A stretch of 64,000 nt of DNA from RPQJ01 sp963696545 (lineage in GTDB: Bacteria > Pseudomonadota > Gammaproteobacteria > Steroidobacterales > Steroidobacteraceae), in the NCBI GenBank assembly GCA_963696545.1, contig CAVOKQ010000012.1, positions 124,001 to 188,000 of the forward strand, in the 5' to 3' direction. Of this stretch, positions 1 to 8,802 are shown piece by piece. How positions within the stretch are numbered: the stretch's first letter is position 1; each line of letters begins with the position of its first letter. The position numbers were made by a program, and so were the translations under genes. Below the pieces are notes generated by a model. That model was not told where the DNA came from. It did no database searches and was given only the letters and a program-made list of their open reading frames with translations.

Positions 1-488
1 TCGCTCAAGTGATCACCGTGCAGATGGGTGAGGAAAATCTTGTCCATCCTGCCGAAGCCCACTTCCATCGCGCCATAGTTCGCAACGACGCCCGTACCGC
101 AGTCGAACACGAACTGGTCCTTCGCACGTTTCCGGACCGGGTCCCAGCCGACTTCGACGAAGATGCTCATCATCTGCTGCACCCGTCGCGTTGGCGGGAT
201 GGTCGATCCCATGAAGCTGATCCGCATCTCGTCCGGCTCGAGCGGCGGGTAGTTTGCCGAGAGGAAACCGCCTCGGTCCTGGTAATACTTCAATCCGGGC
301 AGCTGCTTCTGGAAGTACGAATATCGCTGCCGATCCGCCTCGTCCGCCGGCGGATAGCAGTTGCCTTCGCAACCGAGCGCAGCGCGCGCCTCGCCGGGTT
401 CGAGCATTGTCCCGGTGATAGCGAACCCTCCGATGGCTGCGCCGGAATTCTTCAACAGGTCTCGTCGTGTCAATCCGCGGGGTGCCAC
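1..488 (-). CDS. Tat-exported MBL-fold metallo-hydrolase (3' end beyond window)
   Basis: The frame opens at GTG 488, preceded by a GGGAGGGA ribosome site about seven bases upstream, and runs off the left edge after about 162 codons. The N-terminus has a twin-arginine signal (TRRDLLKNSG, then a hydrophobic stretch), so the protein is probably exported folded to the periplasm. About 150 residues in comes the zinc-binding signature HLHGDH (residues FLTHLHGDHLS), diagnostic of the metallo-beta-lactamase fold. The visible part is a lead-in of the kind seen in arylsulfatase/RNase Z-like exported MBL hydrolases; the substrate cannot be told. The catalytic C-terminal half is outside the window. Confidence 0.8.
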   Translation of the reverse strand, partial: MAPRGLTRRDLLKNSGAAIGGFAITGTMLEPGEARAALGCEGNCYPPADEADRQRYSYFQKQLPGLKYYQDRGGFLSANYPPLEPDEMRISFMGSTIPPTRRVQQMMSIFVEVGWDPVRKRAKDQFVFDCGTGVVANYGAMEVGFGRMDKIFLTHLHGDHLS

Positions 489-609
489 GTGGATTCCCTC
501 CCGTGCAGCTGAAGAACGCAATCAACGCTAGGCTTCCGGTAGTTGCCCGACAATCGTGAACATGAGCGGCCCGGCGCTCGATCGAATGAGGAGCGGCACT
601 GCGTTGCTG

Positions 610-1263
610 TCAAGCCAGCCAGCGGCGGAACCACTGCCGCGCCAGGATGGCCACCTGTTCGAGGGTGCCCGGCTCCTCGAACAGGTGGGTTGCCCCGGGA
701 ACGATCTCGAGTTGCGCCTCGCATTGCAGGAGTCGCAGCGCTTGCTCGTTCAACTCAATGACAACGGGATCCTTTGAGCCGACGATCAGCAGTGTCGGCG
801 CGGTCACGCGGGGCAGGGCAGCGCCGGCGAGGTCCGGGCGCCCGCCCCTCGACACGATCGCGTGTACTTCGCTGCCGACGCTCGCAGCAAGCGCGGCCGC
901 GGCGCCCGTGCTTGCGCCAAAGTAGCCCGCCCTGAGGTTGGTGGCCCAGTCCTGGCTGCCGAGCCAGCGGGTTGCGCCGGACAGGCGCCGCGTGAGCAGG
1001 TCGATGTCGAATCGCAGGCTCGCATCCCTCCGGTCACGTACTTCTTCCTCGGCTGTCAGCAGGTCGAACAGCAAGGTTCCTAGCCCGCCCTCCACAATCT
1101 GACTCGCGACGTAACGGTTACGGGTGCTGAAGCGGCTGCTGCCGCTGCCGTGGGCAAACAGCACGATGCCGCGCGCGTCGGGGGGCAGAACCACATCGCC
1201 CTGCAGCGCCGCGTCGCCTGTGTCGATAGCTGCTGGGAACGACCGGACTTTCACTCGCGTCAT
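610..1263 (-). CDS. alpha/beta hydrolase (dienelactone hydrolase-like)
   Basis: A 217-residue single-domain alpha/beta hydrolase. The nucleophile elbow GASTG places Ser118, with Asp165 (SKDPV) and His193 (GATHLFE) completing the triad; the early FAHGSGSS strand forms the oxyanion region. The size and the GATHLFEEPGTLEQV ending match a cytosolic family often found alone or fused to phosphoribosyltransferases. Its ATG overlaps the stop of the upstream MBL-fold gene by four bases, so the two are translationally coupled. The substrate is unknown. Confidence 0.82.
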   Translation of the reverse strand: MTRVKVRSFPAAIDTGDAALQGDVVLPPDARGIVLFAHGSGSSRFSTRNRYVASQIVEGGLGTLLFDLLTAEEEVRDRRDASLRFDIDLLTRRLSGATRWLGSQDWATNLRAGYFGASTGAAAALAASVGSEVHAIVSRGGRPDLAGAALPRVTAPTLLIVGSKDPVVIELNEQALRLLQCEAQLEIVPGATHLFEEPGTLEQVAILARQWFRRWLA

Positions 1264-2279
1264 GTGGTTAACCCTCGAAATGCGGCCCTGGCCTCGCTGA
1301 CAAGCGCAGTGCCGCAGTCGACGTAGCGAGGCGAGAAATGGAACAGCGCGATTTCGCGCGCGCCGGAGTCCCTTGCGATCGAGCCGGCCTGCCTTGCAGT
1401 CAGGTGACTCTTGCGCTGCGCCTCATCGGCGTCGCGCTCGAGAAACGTAGCCTCGATGAACAGCAAGTCTGCGTCCGCGGCGAGTCGACAAATGCGTTCA
1501 AAGTTGCTGGCATGACCTGCGACATCCGAGACGTAGGCGATCTTCTGGCCCGATACGCAATGCATGGCCGCCTGCCGCAACAGTCCGAGCGGCAGCTGCT
1601 TTTCGCTCATCCCGGCGCCTTCGCGCCATCTGGCCGTGACCGGAGTGGCATCTGGCGCTCCGTCGATGATTGCGCGCTTTGCGTCTCTCAGCCAGGCACC
1701 CGGCGCCAGGCCGAGCTCCGCGAGGCGATTGGGCCACACGTTGACGTGCATCGCTTCCTGGAGAGCGAACCCCAGGCACGGTACGCCGTGGTCAAGCACC
1801 GCGCAGCGCACCTGCAGCGCAGGCTCGTCGAGCAGCACGCCGTCGTGCAGTTCGCTCGCATCGCCGTCGCGGCGCAGGAAGCGTTCGCGTGAGCTGAAGC
1901 TGGCCCGGCGGAGATGCGAGCCGTCGGCCGACACCTCGCAGGCGGTGATGGCCAGGTCGACGCTGTAGTTTTCGACGAGGTTCCAGGTGAACGACGCGAG
2001 TCGATGGTGGACGTGCTCGATGAAGCCCGCCGGCCCGAACAGCGTGAGCGGGCGTGCGCGGCCCAGGCAGATGCGAAGCAGGCGGTCGAATCCGACGAAA
2101 TGGTCCATGTGGGTGTGCGTCACGAAGACGTGACTCGTGCGCAGGATCTTGCGTGGGGCGAGGGAGGCGATGTCGCCCAGGTCGAAGAGCAGGGCGCGGC
2201 GCTCGAACAGGACGTCCACGAACAGGGCCGGGTCGGCGAAAGGCCCGTTGACGAGGCAGGGCTGGAAAGTCGGACGCAT
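1260..2279 (-). CDS. RNase Z-like MBL-fold hydrolase
   Basis: A 339-residue MBL-fold protein of the RNase Z/ElaC type. The metal signature THTHMDH lies at residues 54-60, after the LFDLGD strand (31-36). Later metal-site elements are LDHGVPCLGF, the YVSDVAGH strand and a terminal ALFHFSPRY. RNase Z enzymes mature tRNA 3' ends, but this long divergent form may act on another phosphodiester. I chose ATG 2279 because AGGGG lies about eight bases upstream; the same frame stays open to an ATG at 2327 without a ribosome site. It is coupled to the downstream alpha/beta hydrolase and diverges from the VOC gene. Confidence 0.8.
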   Translation of the reverse strand: MRPTFQPCLVNGPFADPALFVDVLFERRALLFDLGDIASLAPRKILRTSHVFVTHTHMDHFVGFDRLLRICLGRARPLTLFGPAGFIEHVHHRLASFTWNLVENYSVDLAITACEVSADGSHLRRASFSSRERFLRRDGDASELHDGVLLDEPALQVRCAVLDHGVPCLGFALQEAMHVNVWPNRLAELGLAPGAWLRDAKRAIIDGAPDATPVTARWREGAGMSEKQLPLGLLRQAAMHCVSGQKIAYVSDVAGHASNFERICRLAADADLLFIEATFLERDADEAQRKSHLTARQAGSIARDSGAREIALFHFSPRYVDCGTALVSEARAAFRGLTT

Positions 2280-2427
2280 GCGGGAGACCCCTGCGGCATT
2301 CTTGGAACGCACGGAATCGTTGTGCATCCGTAGATGTAACGCCGGCCAGCCGGCGGTGCGTGGCCTGATTTGACGTCCCCGCCAATCGGTGTTGTATTCC
2401 CGGCGCCAAGGAGGCAAAGCCCTGAAG

Positions 2428-3384
2428 ATGCCGATGCAGTTGAACCAGATCGCGATCGTCGTCGAGCGCGCGAACGACTCGGTCGCGTTCTATGAAGGCC
2501 TGTTCGGGGTGCCGCGCGTCGGCGGCACGATTTTCAAGGGCAAGGCGGCGGCGCAGGTCCAGGCGCTGCCCGATCCCCGTTTCATCGCGAACTGGCACAT
2601 GGATGACCGCGAGTTCTTCCAGCTGGAACTGTTCCAGTACCAGTCGCCGCAATCGCGGGCGTTCGCGAGGCAGCGCAGGCCGTGGGATATCGGCTACAGC
2701 CGGATGGCATTCGAGGTCAACGACCCGGTGGCGTTCCACGCAAAGTGTGCGTCACGGTCCGTGCCGAGCCTGTCGGCCATCAGGCCGATCGATGGCAAGC
2801 CCCACTTCGTGCTGCTCGACCCGACCGGTGTGCTGCTCGAGGTCGGTCCAGCGTCGCGTCCGGTACCGGCGCACGTGGGCGCTCGGTTCGCCGGCGTCGG
2901 CATCAGCGTCCCGAGCCTCGACGTTGCGCTCAAGTCGTTTCGCGACGTGATCGGCTGTCCGGTCCTCGATGCGGCGCCGTCCGACAAGGGGCCGTTGTGG
3001 GATGAGCCGCCGGCACGCAAGCGAAGTGTGGTGCTCGACACAGGGACGGCGTGGCTCGAGATCACCGAGTACGCGGACCCGGCGCCCCGCCCATGGCCCG
3101 ATGGCTATCGCATCTGCGATTACGGGATGATGAACGTCGCGTTCGGCTTCAGGTACGCCAGCGAGATCCGCGCCACGTGGCAGAGGATGGTGCAGGGCGG
3201 CTTCAAGCCGAACGCGGAGCTCGTGAGCTCGGCCGGGCAGGTGATTGTCGGGTACCTGAACGACCCGCAGGGATTCAATGTCGAGCTGCTGATGGTGCGT
3301 CCATGGCTCGACGGTGTCATGGGGTTCCGGCGGGAGACGCGGGCCGACAAGGTACTGAAGGCCATCATGATGGCGCTGGCTTGA
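2428..3384 (+). CDS. VOC family protein with two glyoxalase-fold modules
   Basis: About 318 residues forming two vicinal-oxygen-chelate modules. The first runs from QLNQIAIVVERANDSVAFYE to LLDPTGVLLEVGP, the second from ARFAGVGISVPSLDVALKSF to GFNVELLMV. This is the architecture of glyoxalases, extradiol dioxygenases and related lyases. Metal ligands are not clear enough to choose a reaction. The start ATG 2428 follows AAGGAGG at 2408-2414 (13-base spacing; ATG 2434 is an alternative). It diverges from the RNase Z-like gene. Confidence 0.78.
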   Translation: MPMQLNQIAIVVERANDSVAFYEGLFGVPRVGGTIFKGKAAAQVQALPDPRFIANWHMDDREFFQLELFQYQSPQSRAFARQRRPWDIGYSRMAFEVNDPVAFHAKCASRSVPSLSAIRPIDGKPHFVLLDPTGVLLEVGPASRPVPAHVGARFAGVGISVPSLDVALKSFRDVIGCPVLDAAPSDKGPLWDEPPARKRSVVLDTGTAWLEITEYADPAPRPWPDGYRICDYGMMNVAFGFRYASEIRATWQRMVQGGFKPNAELVSSAGQVIVGYLNDPQGFNVELLMVRPWLDGVMGFRRETRADKVLKAIMMALA

Positions 3385-3408
3385 AGCAGTAACGACAGTC
3401 GTACCGAA

Positions 3409-3837
3409 GTGATTGCAAAGAATCCAGTGAAGATCGCGGATCGGCTGCACGCGATGTGGATGGTCCTGATCGCGGTGCTGGTCGCTGCGTACTGGGGAAC
3501 CTACTTCCTGTCCGGGGCCACACAGATCCGTGCCGATGCCGTGTACATCGGCTTTGAAAATTCCTTTCCGCTTGCCGACAGCTGGATGGCGATCGCGTTC
3601 CTGCTGGCAGCACGATCCTTATGGCGAGGCGACGAGACCGCCGTACTGTGGGGATGCTGTGCAGGCAGTGCGATGATCTTCCTTGGGTGCACGGACCTGC
3701 TGTTTAACGTGACGCAGGGCAATTTCAGCCTCGCGCCGACCCCGGCGTTGCTGGCTGAGATGCTGATCGTTGCGGTCTGCCTGGTCTATGGACCGTTTGC
3801 CGTCCTCTACTGCTGGCGCAAGCGATACCGGCGCTGA
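3409..3837 (+). CDS. small multi-pass membrane protein
   Basis: A 142-residue protein with about four hydrophobic helices (WMVLIAVLVAAYWGTYF; WMAIAFLLAARSLW; VLWGCCAGSAMIFLGC; MLIVAVCLVYGPFAVLYCW) and a basic C-terminus (RKRYRR), so an inner-membrane protein. I do not recognise a family with a known function. GTG 3409 is the first start; ATG 3454 also precedes helix 1 and may be the true one. It lies 24 bases after the VOC gene and ends 61 bases before the TIR-TPR gene. Confidence 0.6.
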   Translation: MIAKNPVKIADRLHAMWMVLIAVLVAAYWGTYFLSGATQIRADAVYIGFENSFPLADSWMAIAFLLAARSLWRGDETAVLWGCCAGSAMIFLGCTDLLFNVTQGNFSLAPTPALLAEMLIVAVCLVYGPFAVLYCWRKRYRR

Positions 3838-3898
3838 ATTCGCCGCGCAGCACGCCGACACGGTACATTTGGCCCACGGCTCATTGGCAGGGGGAACG

Positions 3899-5884
3899 GT
3901 GGCAGAAGGATCCGGGACGCATTCCGCAGGCAGGCCCCCGGTCGTGTTCCTGAGCTATTCCCGCGCGGACAAGGCGCAGGCGGTCAGGCTCGCCAAGGCG
4001 CTGCAGGCGGCAGGCCTCGATGTCTGGTGGGACACGCTGATCGAAGGCGGCGCGGAGTTCGCCAGGACCATCGAGGCGACGATCAATACCTGCGATGCGG
4101 TGGTCGTGGCGTGGTCGCAGGCATCCGTCGCTTCCGATTGGGTGCTGGACGAGGCGGCCAGGGGTCGCGAGTTGCACAAGCTCGTGCCGGTGTCGCTCGA
4201 TGGGACCGAACCGCCAATGGGCTTTCGCCGCTATCACTCGATCGACCTGTCGAGCTGGCAGGGCGACGCGGGTGCCGCGGAAATCGACGCCATCGTACGT
4301 GGTGTGGCCGCGCTCCCGGGACGCGAGTCGCCGTCGCCTGTGACGACCCCTGTGACTCCCGTGGCGAGGCCGCGGACTGTTTCGCGCCGTCGATTGCTGC
4401 TCGTCGCGGGCGCGGTCGCAGCTGCCGGGATCGGGGGCGTGGTGGCGTGGCGCAAGGGGCTGCACCTGCGGTTTCTTTCTGCGTCTGGCAACAGCGTCGC
4501 AGTCCTGCCATTCGAGAACGTCGGCGGTGATCCGGAACACGACTACTTTGCCGAAGGGCTGGCCGAGGAAGTGCGCGCAACACTCGCACGCAACGTCGGG
4601 CTGCTGGTGATGGCGCAGGCGTCGTCGGCGAAATTCCGTGACAGCAAGGAGGATGCCGCGTCGATCGCCGAGCACCTGGGCGTCGCGTACCTGCTCGATG
4701 GCAGCGTGCGTCGCTCGGGCGACGTGGTGCGCGTGGCGGCGGACCTGATCGACGGCGGCACAGGATTCAGTCGCTGGTCGCAGACGTTCGAGCGGCGCAT
4801 CAGCGACATCTTCGCCGTGCAGAGTGAGATCGCGTCGACGGTGGCCAGCGCGCTCGCATCCAGGGTCGCCTCCGACGCTGGGACGAGCGGCCACGCCACG
4901 GACGCGGCTGCCGCCGGGGGGACGGTGAACCTGGCGGCGTTCGACGCATATCTGCGCGGCCGGGCCCTGTACGATCTCGCCGCGGACGAGGCGTCCGAGG
5001 CTGCGGCGCTGGCGCAATTCGACGCAGCCATCGCCGCGGACCCGCAATATGCAGCGGCCCACGCGGCGCGGGCACGATCGCTGACGACGATTGCGAACCA
5101 GTACGGCACGGTGGACCGTCGCGCGGCGCTCTACGACGCTGCCGTCGCGTCTGCGGAACGCGCCAGCGCGATTGCGCCCAACCTGGCGGACGCCCATTCC
5201 ACGCTCGGCTACACGTTGTTCCAGGGACGCCTGGACGCGCGGGCGGCTCGCGGGCCGTTCGAGCGCTCCGTCGAGTCCGGCTCGGGCGAGGCAACGGTGC
5301 TGGCTCGCTATGCGCAGTACAGCGCGCGGGTCGGTCGCGACAGCGAGGCCGTGGCCGCAATGCAGCGAGCACTGCGGCTCGATCCGCTGAACCCGCTGAT
5401 TTATCGGGCGGCCGGATCCATCGAGTACGCGGCAAGGCGATATGCCGAGTCGATCCCACCGATGCGCAAGGCGTTAGCCATGAATCCGAAGATGGGCCGG
5501 GCGCACGCTTCGATCGGAGATGCGCTGCTGATGCTGGGCAGGACTGCCGAGGCACGCATCGAGTACGCCGCGGAGCCGGCCATGGACTTCAACCTGGCCG
5601 GGATTGCGATCGCCGAGCAACGCCTCGGCAACGTCGCCCCGGCACGCGCTGCATTCGAGCGCCTGAGAACCAAGCTCGGCGAAAAGTCGCTTTACCAGCA
5701 GGCCCAGGTGCTCGCGCAGATGGGCGATCCGGAAGCGGCCGTCACTGCACTCGAGCGGGCGCGCGCCGTCGGCGACGGAGGACTGATCTACGCACGCAAC
5801 GACCCCATGCTGGACCCGTTGCGCGGCGAACCCCGGTTCGCCCGCCTGCTACAGGGCATGGGGTTCGACGGGGGAACCGCATGA
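3899..5884 (+). CDS. TIR domain - TM - TolB/FlgO-like - TPR protein
   Basis: A 661-residue modular protein. Residues 13-140 form a TIR domain: VVFLSYSRADK is the first strand, DVWWD the BB-loop region, and SDWVLDE (Trp81, Glu85) matches the WxxxE position of NAD-cleaving TIRs. An RRR-flanked helix at about 165-184 is a membrane span. Residues 198-310 (NSVAVLPFENVGGD, then DYFAEGLAEEV) match the TolB/FlgO-like domain common in bacterial TPR receptors, and TPR repeats fill 340-650. I chose GTG 3899 because CAGGGGGA precedes it by four bases; the frame is open from 3770. The gene overlaps the next lipoprotein by four bases. A signalling or sensor role is inferred, and NADase activity is untested. 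Confidence 0.82.
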   Translation: MAEGSGTHSAGRPPVVFLSYSRADKAQAVRLAKALQAAGLDVWWDTLIEGGAEFARTIEATINTCDAVVVAWSQASVASDWVLDEAARGRELHKLVPVSLDGTEPPMGFRRYHSIDLSSWQGDAGAAEIDAIVRGVAALPGRESPSPVTTPVTPVARPRTVSRRRLLLVAGAVAAAGIGGVVAWRKGLHLRFLSASGNSVAVLPFENVGGDPEHDYFAEGLAEEVRATLARNVGLLVMAQASSAKFRDSKEDAASIAEHLGVAYLLDGSVRRSGDVVRVAADLIDGGTGFSRWSQTFERRISDIFAVQSEIASTVASALASRVASDAGTSGHATDAAAAGGTVNLAAFDAYLRGRALYDLAADEASEAAALAQFDAAIAADPQYAAAHAARARSLTTIANQYGTVDRRAALYDAAVASAERASAIAPNLADAHSTLGYTLFQGRLDARAARGPFERSVESGSGEATVLARYAQYSARVGRDSEAVAAMQRALRLDPLNPLIYRAAGSIEYAARRYAESIPPMRKALAMNPKMGRAHASIGDALLMLGRTAEARIEYAAEPAMDFNLAGIAIAEQRLGNVAPARAAFERLRTKLGEKSLYQQAQVLAQMGDPEAAVTALERARAVGDGGLIYARNDPMLDPLRGEPRFARLLQGMGFDGGTA

Positions 5885-7191
5885 GCAGCATGACCCGCAT
5901 CCTCTTACTGGTGGTCGCGTTGTTCACCGCAGGGTGTGCGAGCCAGTCGGTCACCCCCGCCGCGCCGGAAGCCGTCGCGCTCGACCCCGGCAGCATCCAG
6001 ACGATCACGGAGGATGGCGTGACGGTGCAGCTCGCCATACCGTCGGAGGAACAATCAGCCCTGTTGTTCGGCGTGCCGCTGGCTGAGCAGAGCGTGCAGC
6101 CGATCTGGATCCGGATCGTGAACACGACCGACGTGCCGTACTGGCTCCTGCCGATCGCGATCGACCCCGACTATTTCACGGCCGACGAGGCGACGCTGGC
6201 CACGACCCGGCATCTCGACGACGAGAGCACGGAGCGGGTCCGGGAGGCATTTCGCAAGCATGCGATGCCTTTTTTCCTCGGCGGCAACAGCGTCAACGAC
6301 GGCTACGTGTACGCGAGCCACCGGCGCGGAGGGAGGTTTGTGGAGGTCAGGGTCGCGGCGCCGGGACATGCGCTCAGGATGCGCTTCGCCGTGCTGCTGC
6401 CGACCGAGGGATTCGATTACGTGCAGTCGCCGTTGCGTCAGCTCTACGACAAGGTGAACTCGTTTCCGAACCTGACGCCGGACGAGGCGCGGGTGCGAAT
6501 CCGCGAACTGCCATGCTGCACGACCAGGGCCGACGGCACCGGCGAGGGCGACCCGCTGAACATCGTCATCGTCGGGGATGGCACGGACGTGCTCGCGGCC
6601 ATGACGGCGGGTGGCTGGGATTTCACGGAGGCGATCACAGTCGACAGCGTTCGCCGGATGGTCGGCGCGGCGATCGCGGACCGGGAGATGTTCCAGGCGC
6701 CCGTGAGCGCGTTGTACGCGTTCGGGCGCAAGCAGGACATCGCACTGCAGCGTGGGCGGCTGCACATTGCCCAGCGCAATCACATCCGGTTCTGGCTGGC
6801 ACCGTTCCGCTGCGAAGGGTTGCCTGTCTGGGTGGGACAGGTGAGCCGCGACATCGGCGTGAAGGCCACCACCAAGTCACCGACCCTCACGACCCACATC
6901 ATCGACCCGAACGTGGACGAGTCGCGACAGTTCGTGATGCAGAGCCTCCTGTACCAGGAGGCGGTGAAGTGGTTTGCAATCGTGCGCGGCGTCGGTGCGG
7001 CTCCCCGCGACCAGCCCCGGCACAACCTGACCGACGACCCGTATTTCACTGACGGCATGCGCATAGTGATCGGCATCTCGGACGCCCCGGTTCCGAATTC
7101 GGACGTGTACGACCTCGGCTGGAACGAGTCGACGGATCCGATCCGCGAAGGAAAGGGCGAGCACGCGAAGGTGCCCTTGCGGAAGCCCTGA
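5881..7191 (+). CDS. lipoprotein with LssY C-terminal-like domain
   Basis: A 436-residue lipoprotein. The signal peptide MTRILLLVVALFTAGC has a lipobox cysteine near residue 19. The second half (NIVIVGDGTDVLAAMTAGGW, LYAFGRKQDIALQ, HIRFWLAPFRCEGLPVWVGQ, HIIDPNVDESRQF) matches the LssY_C domain pattern, found attached to PAP2 phosphatases or alone; its function is unknown. ATGA overlap with the TIR-TPR gene indicates co-translation, so the pair probably forms a cell-envelope unit. The first half is not recognised. Confidence 0.72.
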   Translation: MSSMTRILLLVVALFTAGCASQSVTPAAPEAVALDPGSIQTITEDGVTVQLAIPSEEQSALLFGVPLAEQSVQPIWIRIVNTTDVPYWLLPIAIDPDYFTADEATLATTRHLDDESTERVREAFRKHAMPFFLGGNSVNDGYVYASHRRGGRFVEVRVAAPGHALRMRFAVLLPTEGFDYVQSPLRQLYDKVNSFPNLTPDEARVRIRELPCCTTRADGTGEGDPLNIVIVGDGTDVLAAMTAGGWDFTEAITVDSVRRMVGAAIADREMFQAPVSALYAFGRKQDIALQRGRLHIAQRNHIRFWLAPFRCEGLPVWVGQVSRDIGVKATTKSPTLTTHIIDPNVDESRQFVMQSLLYQEAVKWFAIVRGVGAAPRDQPRHNLTDDPYFTDGMRIVIGISDAPVPNSDVYDLGWNESTDPIREGKGEHAKVPLRKP

Positions 7192-7257
7192 GTGCACCGG
7201 ACTCGCGGGAGACTGGCAGCTGCCCTATAGTCGGCTTCAGATCACGGGGAGACGATC

Positions 7258-8760
7258 ATGGGTGCCATAAAGCCGCTGAACCTGCTTGACCTCAGCTTCG
7301 TGCTGATGGAAACGCGCCAGACACCGATGCACGTCGCCGGACTGCAGACGTTCCTGCCGCCGCCCGATGCGCCACGCGATTTCCCGAAGCAGGTTTACGA
7401 GTACCTGCGCAGCTTCCCGGTAACCGCGCCGCCGTTCAATTATCGCCTGCGTGGTCCCGGCACCGGCCACCTGCTGCCGCATTTCGAAGAGGTGGAGCGG
7501 GTGGACCTCGAATATCACCTGCGGCACTCCGCGTTGCCGTACCCCGGCGGTGAGCGTGAACTCGGCATACTCGTCTCGCGGCTGCACTCGAACCCGATGG
7601 ACATGGACCGGCCGCTCTGGGAGATCCACCTGATCGAGGGGCTGCAGGGCGGTCGCTTCGCGATGTACGGCAAGCTGCATCACTCGCTGGCCGACGGCGT
7701 GTCGGGCGTCGGGCTGCTGAATTTCTCGGAAGATCCGAAGAAGAGCCGCACGCCCCCGATCTGGGCGCAGGAACGCAAGCGCAAGGCGCGGGGACCGGGA
7801 ATCCCGATGGGCGCCTTCGGGCTGTTGCCCGAGATCATGCGCAACCAGGCCCGCGCGCTGCCGAGCCTGCTGCGAGGACTCGCCGGATCGGCGTCGGCGG
7901 CGCTCGGTGTCAAGTCCGACCCGGACTTCACCTCGCTCGCCGAGGCGCCACGCACGATCCTGAATACGAACGTCACGCCACAGCGGCGTGTCGCGACCCA
8001 GGGCACGACGCTGGCGCGGATGAAGTCGATCGGCGAGGCGGCCGGCGGCAGCGTCAATGACGTCCTGCTCGCCGCCTGCAGTGGTGGGCTGCGCCATTAC
8101 CTGCTGGAGCTGAACGAGTTGCCGCACAAGTCGCTCGTCGCTTCGATCCCGGTGGCCCTGCCGCGTGACGCAGAGCAGACCGGCGGCAACGCCATCAGCT
8201 TTGCCAACGTGCGGCTCGGCACCGACGTCGAGGACGTCCGCGAACGGTTCGACATCATCCGTCGCAGCAGCGTCGCCGGGCGCGAGTACCTGAAACAGAT
8301 GAGCGGAACGGCGCTGATGGACTACACGGTGCTGATCAGTTCGCCGCAGATGCTGACGCGGTTCCCCGGGATCGGCTCGCGGGTGCCGCCGAGCTACAAC
8401 GTGATCATCTCGAACGTTCCCGGGCCGCGCGGCAAGCTGTATTTCCTCGGCGCGGAGATGGAGGCGTATTACCCTATCTCGGCGCTCGCGCATGGCCAGG
8501 CGCTCAACATCACCGTGATGAGCTATGCGGGCGGACTCTTCTTCGGGTTCACCGCGTGCCACGACCGCGTGCCGAGCGTGCAGCGGCTCGCGGTACACGT
8601 CGGCGAGGCGCTCGACGAGCTCGAGGCCGTGTTCGTCCAGGGCGAGCCGCAGGGGACGAAGGCGCCGGCTCGGCGCAAGGCGCCAGTGCGGGCGCGACGG
8701 GCCGCCGGTCCGCGGAAACGGAAGACAACTGCGCGCAAGGCCGCGCGTCGCCAGAGTTGA
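7258..8760 (+). CDS. WS/DGAT-type wax ester synthase / diacylglycerol acyltransferase
   Basis: A 500-residue O-acyltransferase. The catalytic HHxxxDG motif is at 141-147 (HHSLADG), and other family blocks are present: MDMDRPLWEIHLIEGL, GSVNDVLLAACSGGLR and the late SNVPGP. These enzymes join acyl-CoA to fatty alcohols or diacylglycerol to make wax esters or triacylglycerol storage lipid. The last 35 residues are an unusual Lys/Arg/Ala tail (ARRKAPVRARRAAG, then KRKTTARKAARRQS), basic and probably disordered. A GGGGAG ribosome site precedes ATG 7258. It appears to be a single-gene unit. Confidence 0.9.
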   Translation: MGAIKPLNLLDLSFVLMETRQTPMHVAGLQTFLPPPDAPRDFPKQVYEYLRSFPVTAPPFNYRLRGPGTGHLLPHFEEVERVDLEYHLRHSALPYPGGERELGILVSRLHSNPMDMDRPLWEIHLIEGLQGGRFAMYGKLHHSLADGVSGVGLLNFSEDPKKSRTPPIWAQERKRKARGPGIPMGAFGLLPEIMRNQARALPSLLRGLAGSASAALGVKSDPDFTSLAEAPRTILNTNVTPQRRVATQGTTLARMKSIGEAAGGSVNDVLLAACSGGLRHYLLELNELPHKSLVASIPVALPRDAEQTGGNAISFANVRLGTDVEDVRERFDIIRRSSVAGREYLKQMSGTALMDYTVLISSPQMLTRFPGIGSRVPPSYNVIISNVPGPRGKLYFLGAEMEAYYPISALAHGQALNITVMSYAGGLFFGFTACHDRVPSVQRLAVHVGEALDELEAVFVQGEPQGTKAPARRKAPVRARRAAGPRKRKTTARKAARRQS

Positions 8761-8802
8761 GCGCCAGCGTAGATTGATCGGCACGACTTACGGAGTTCCG
8801 CC

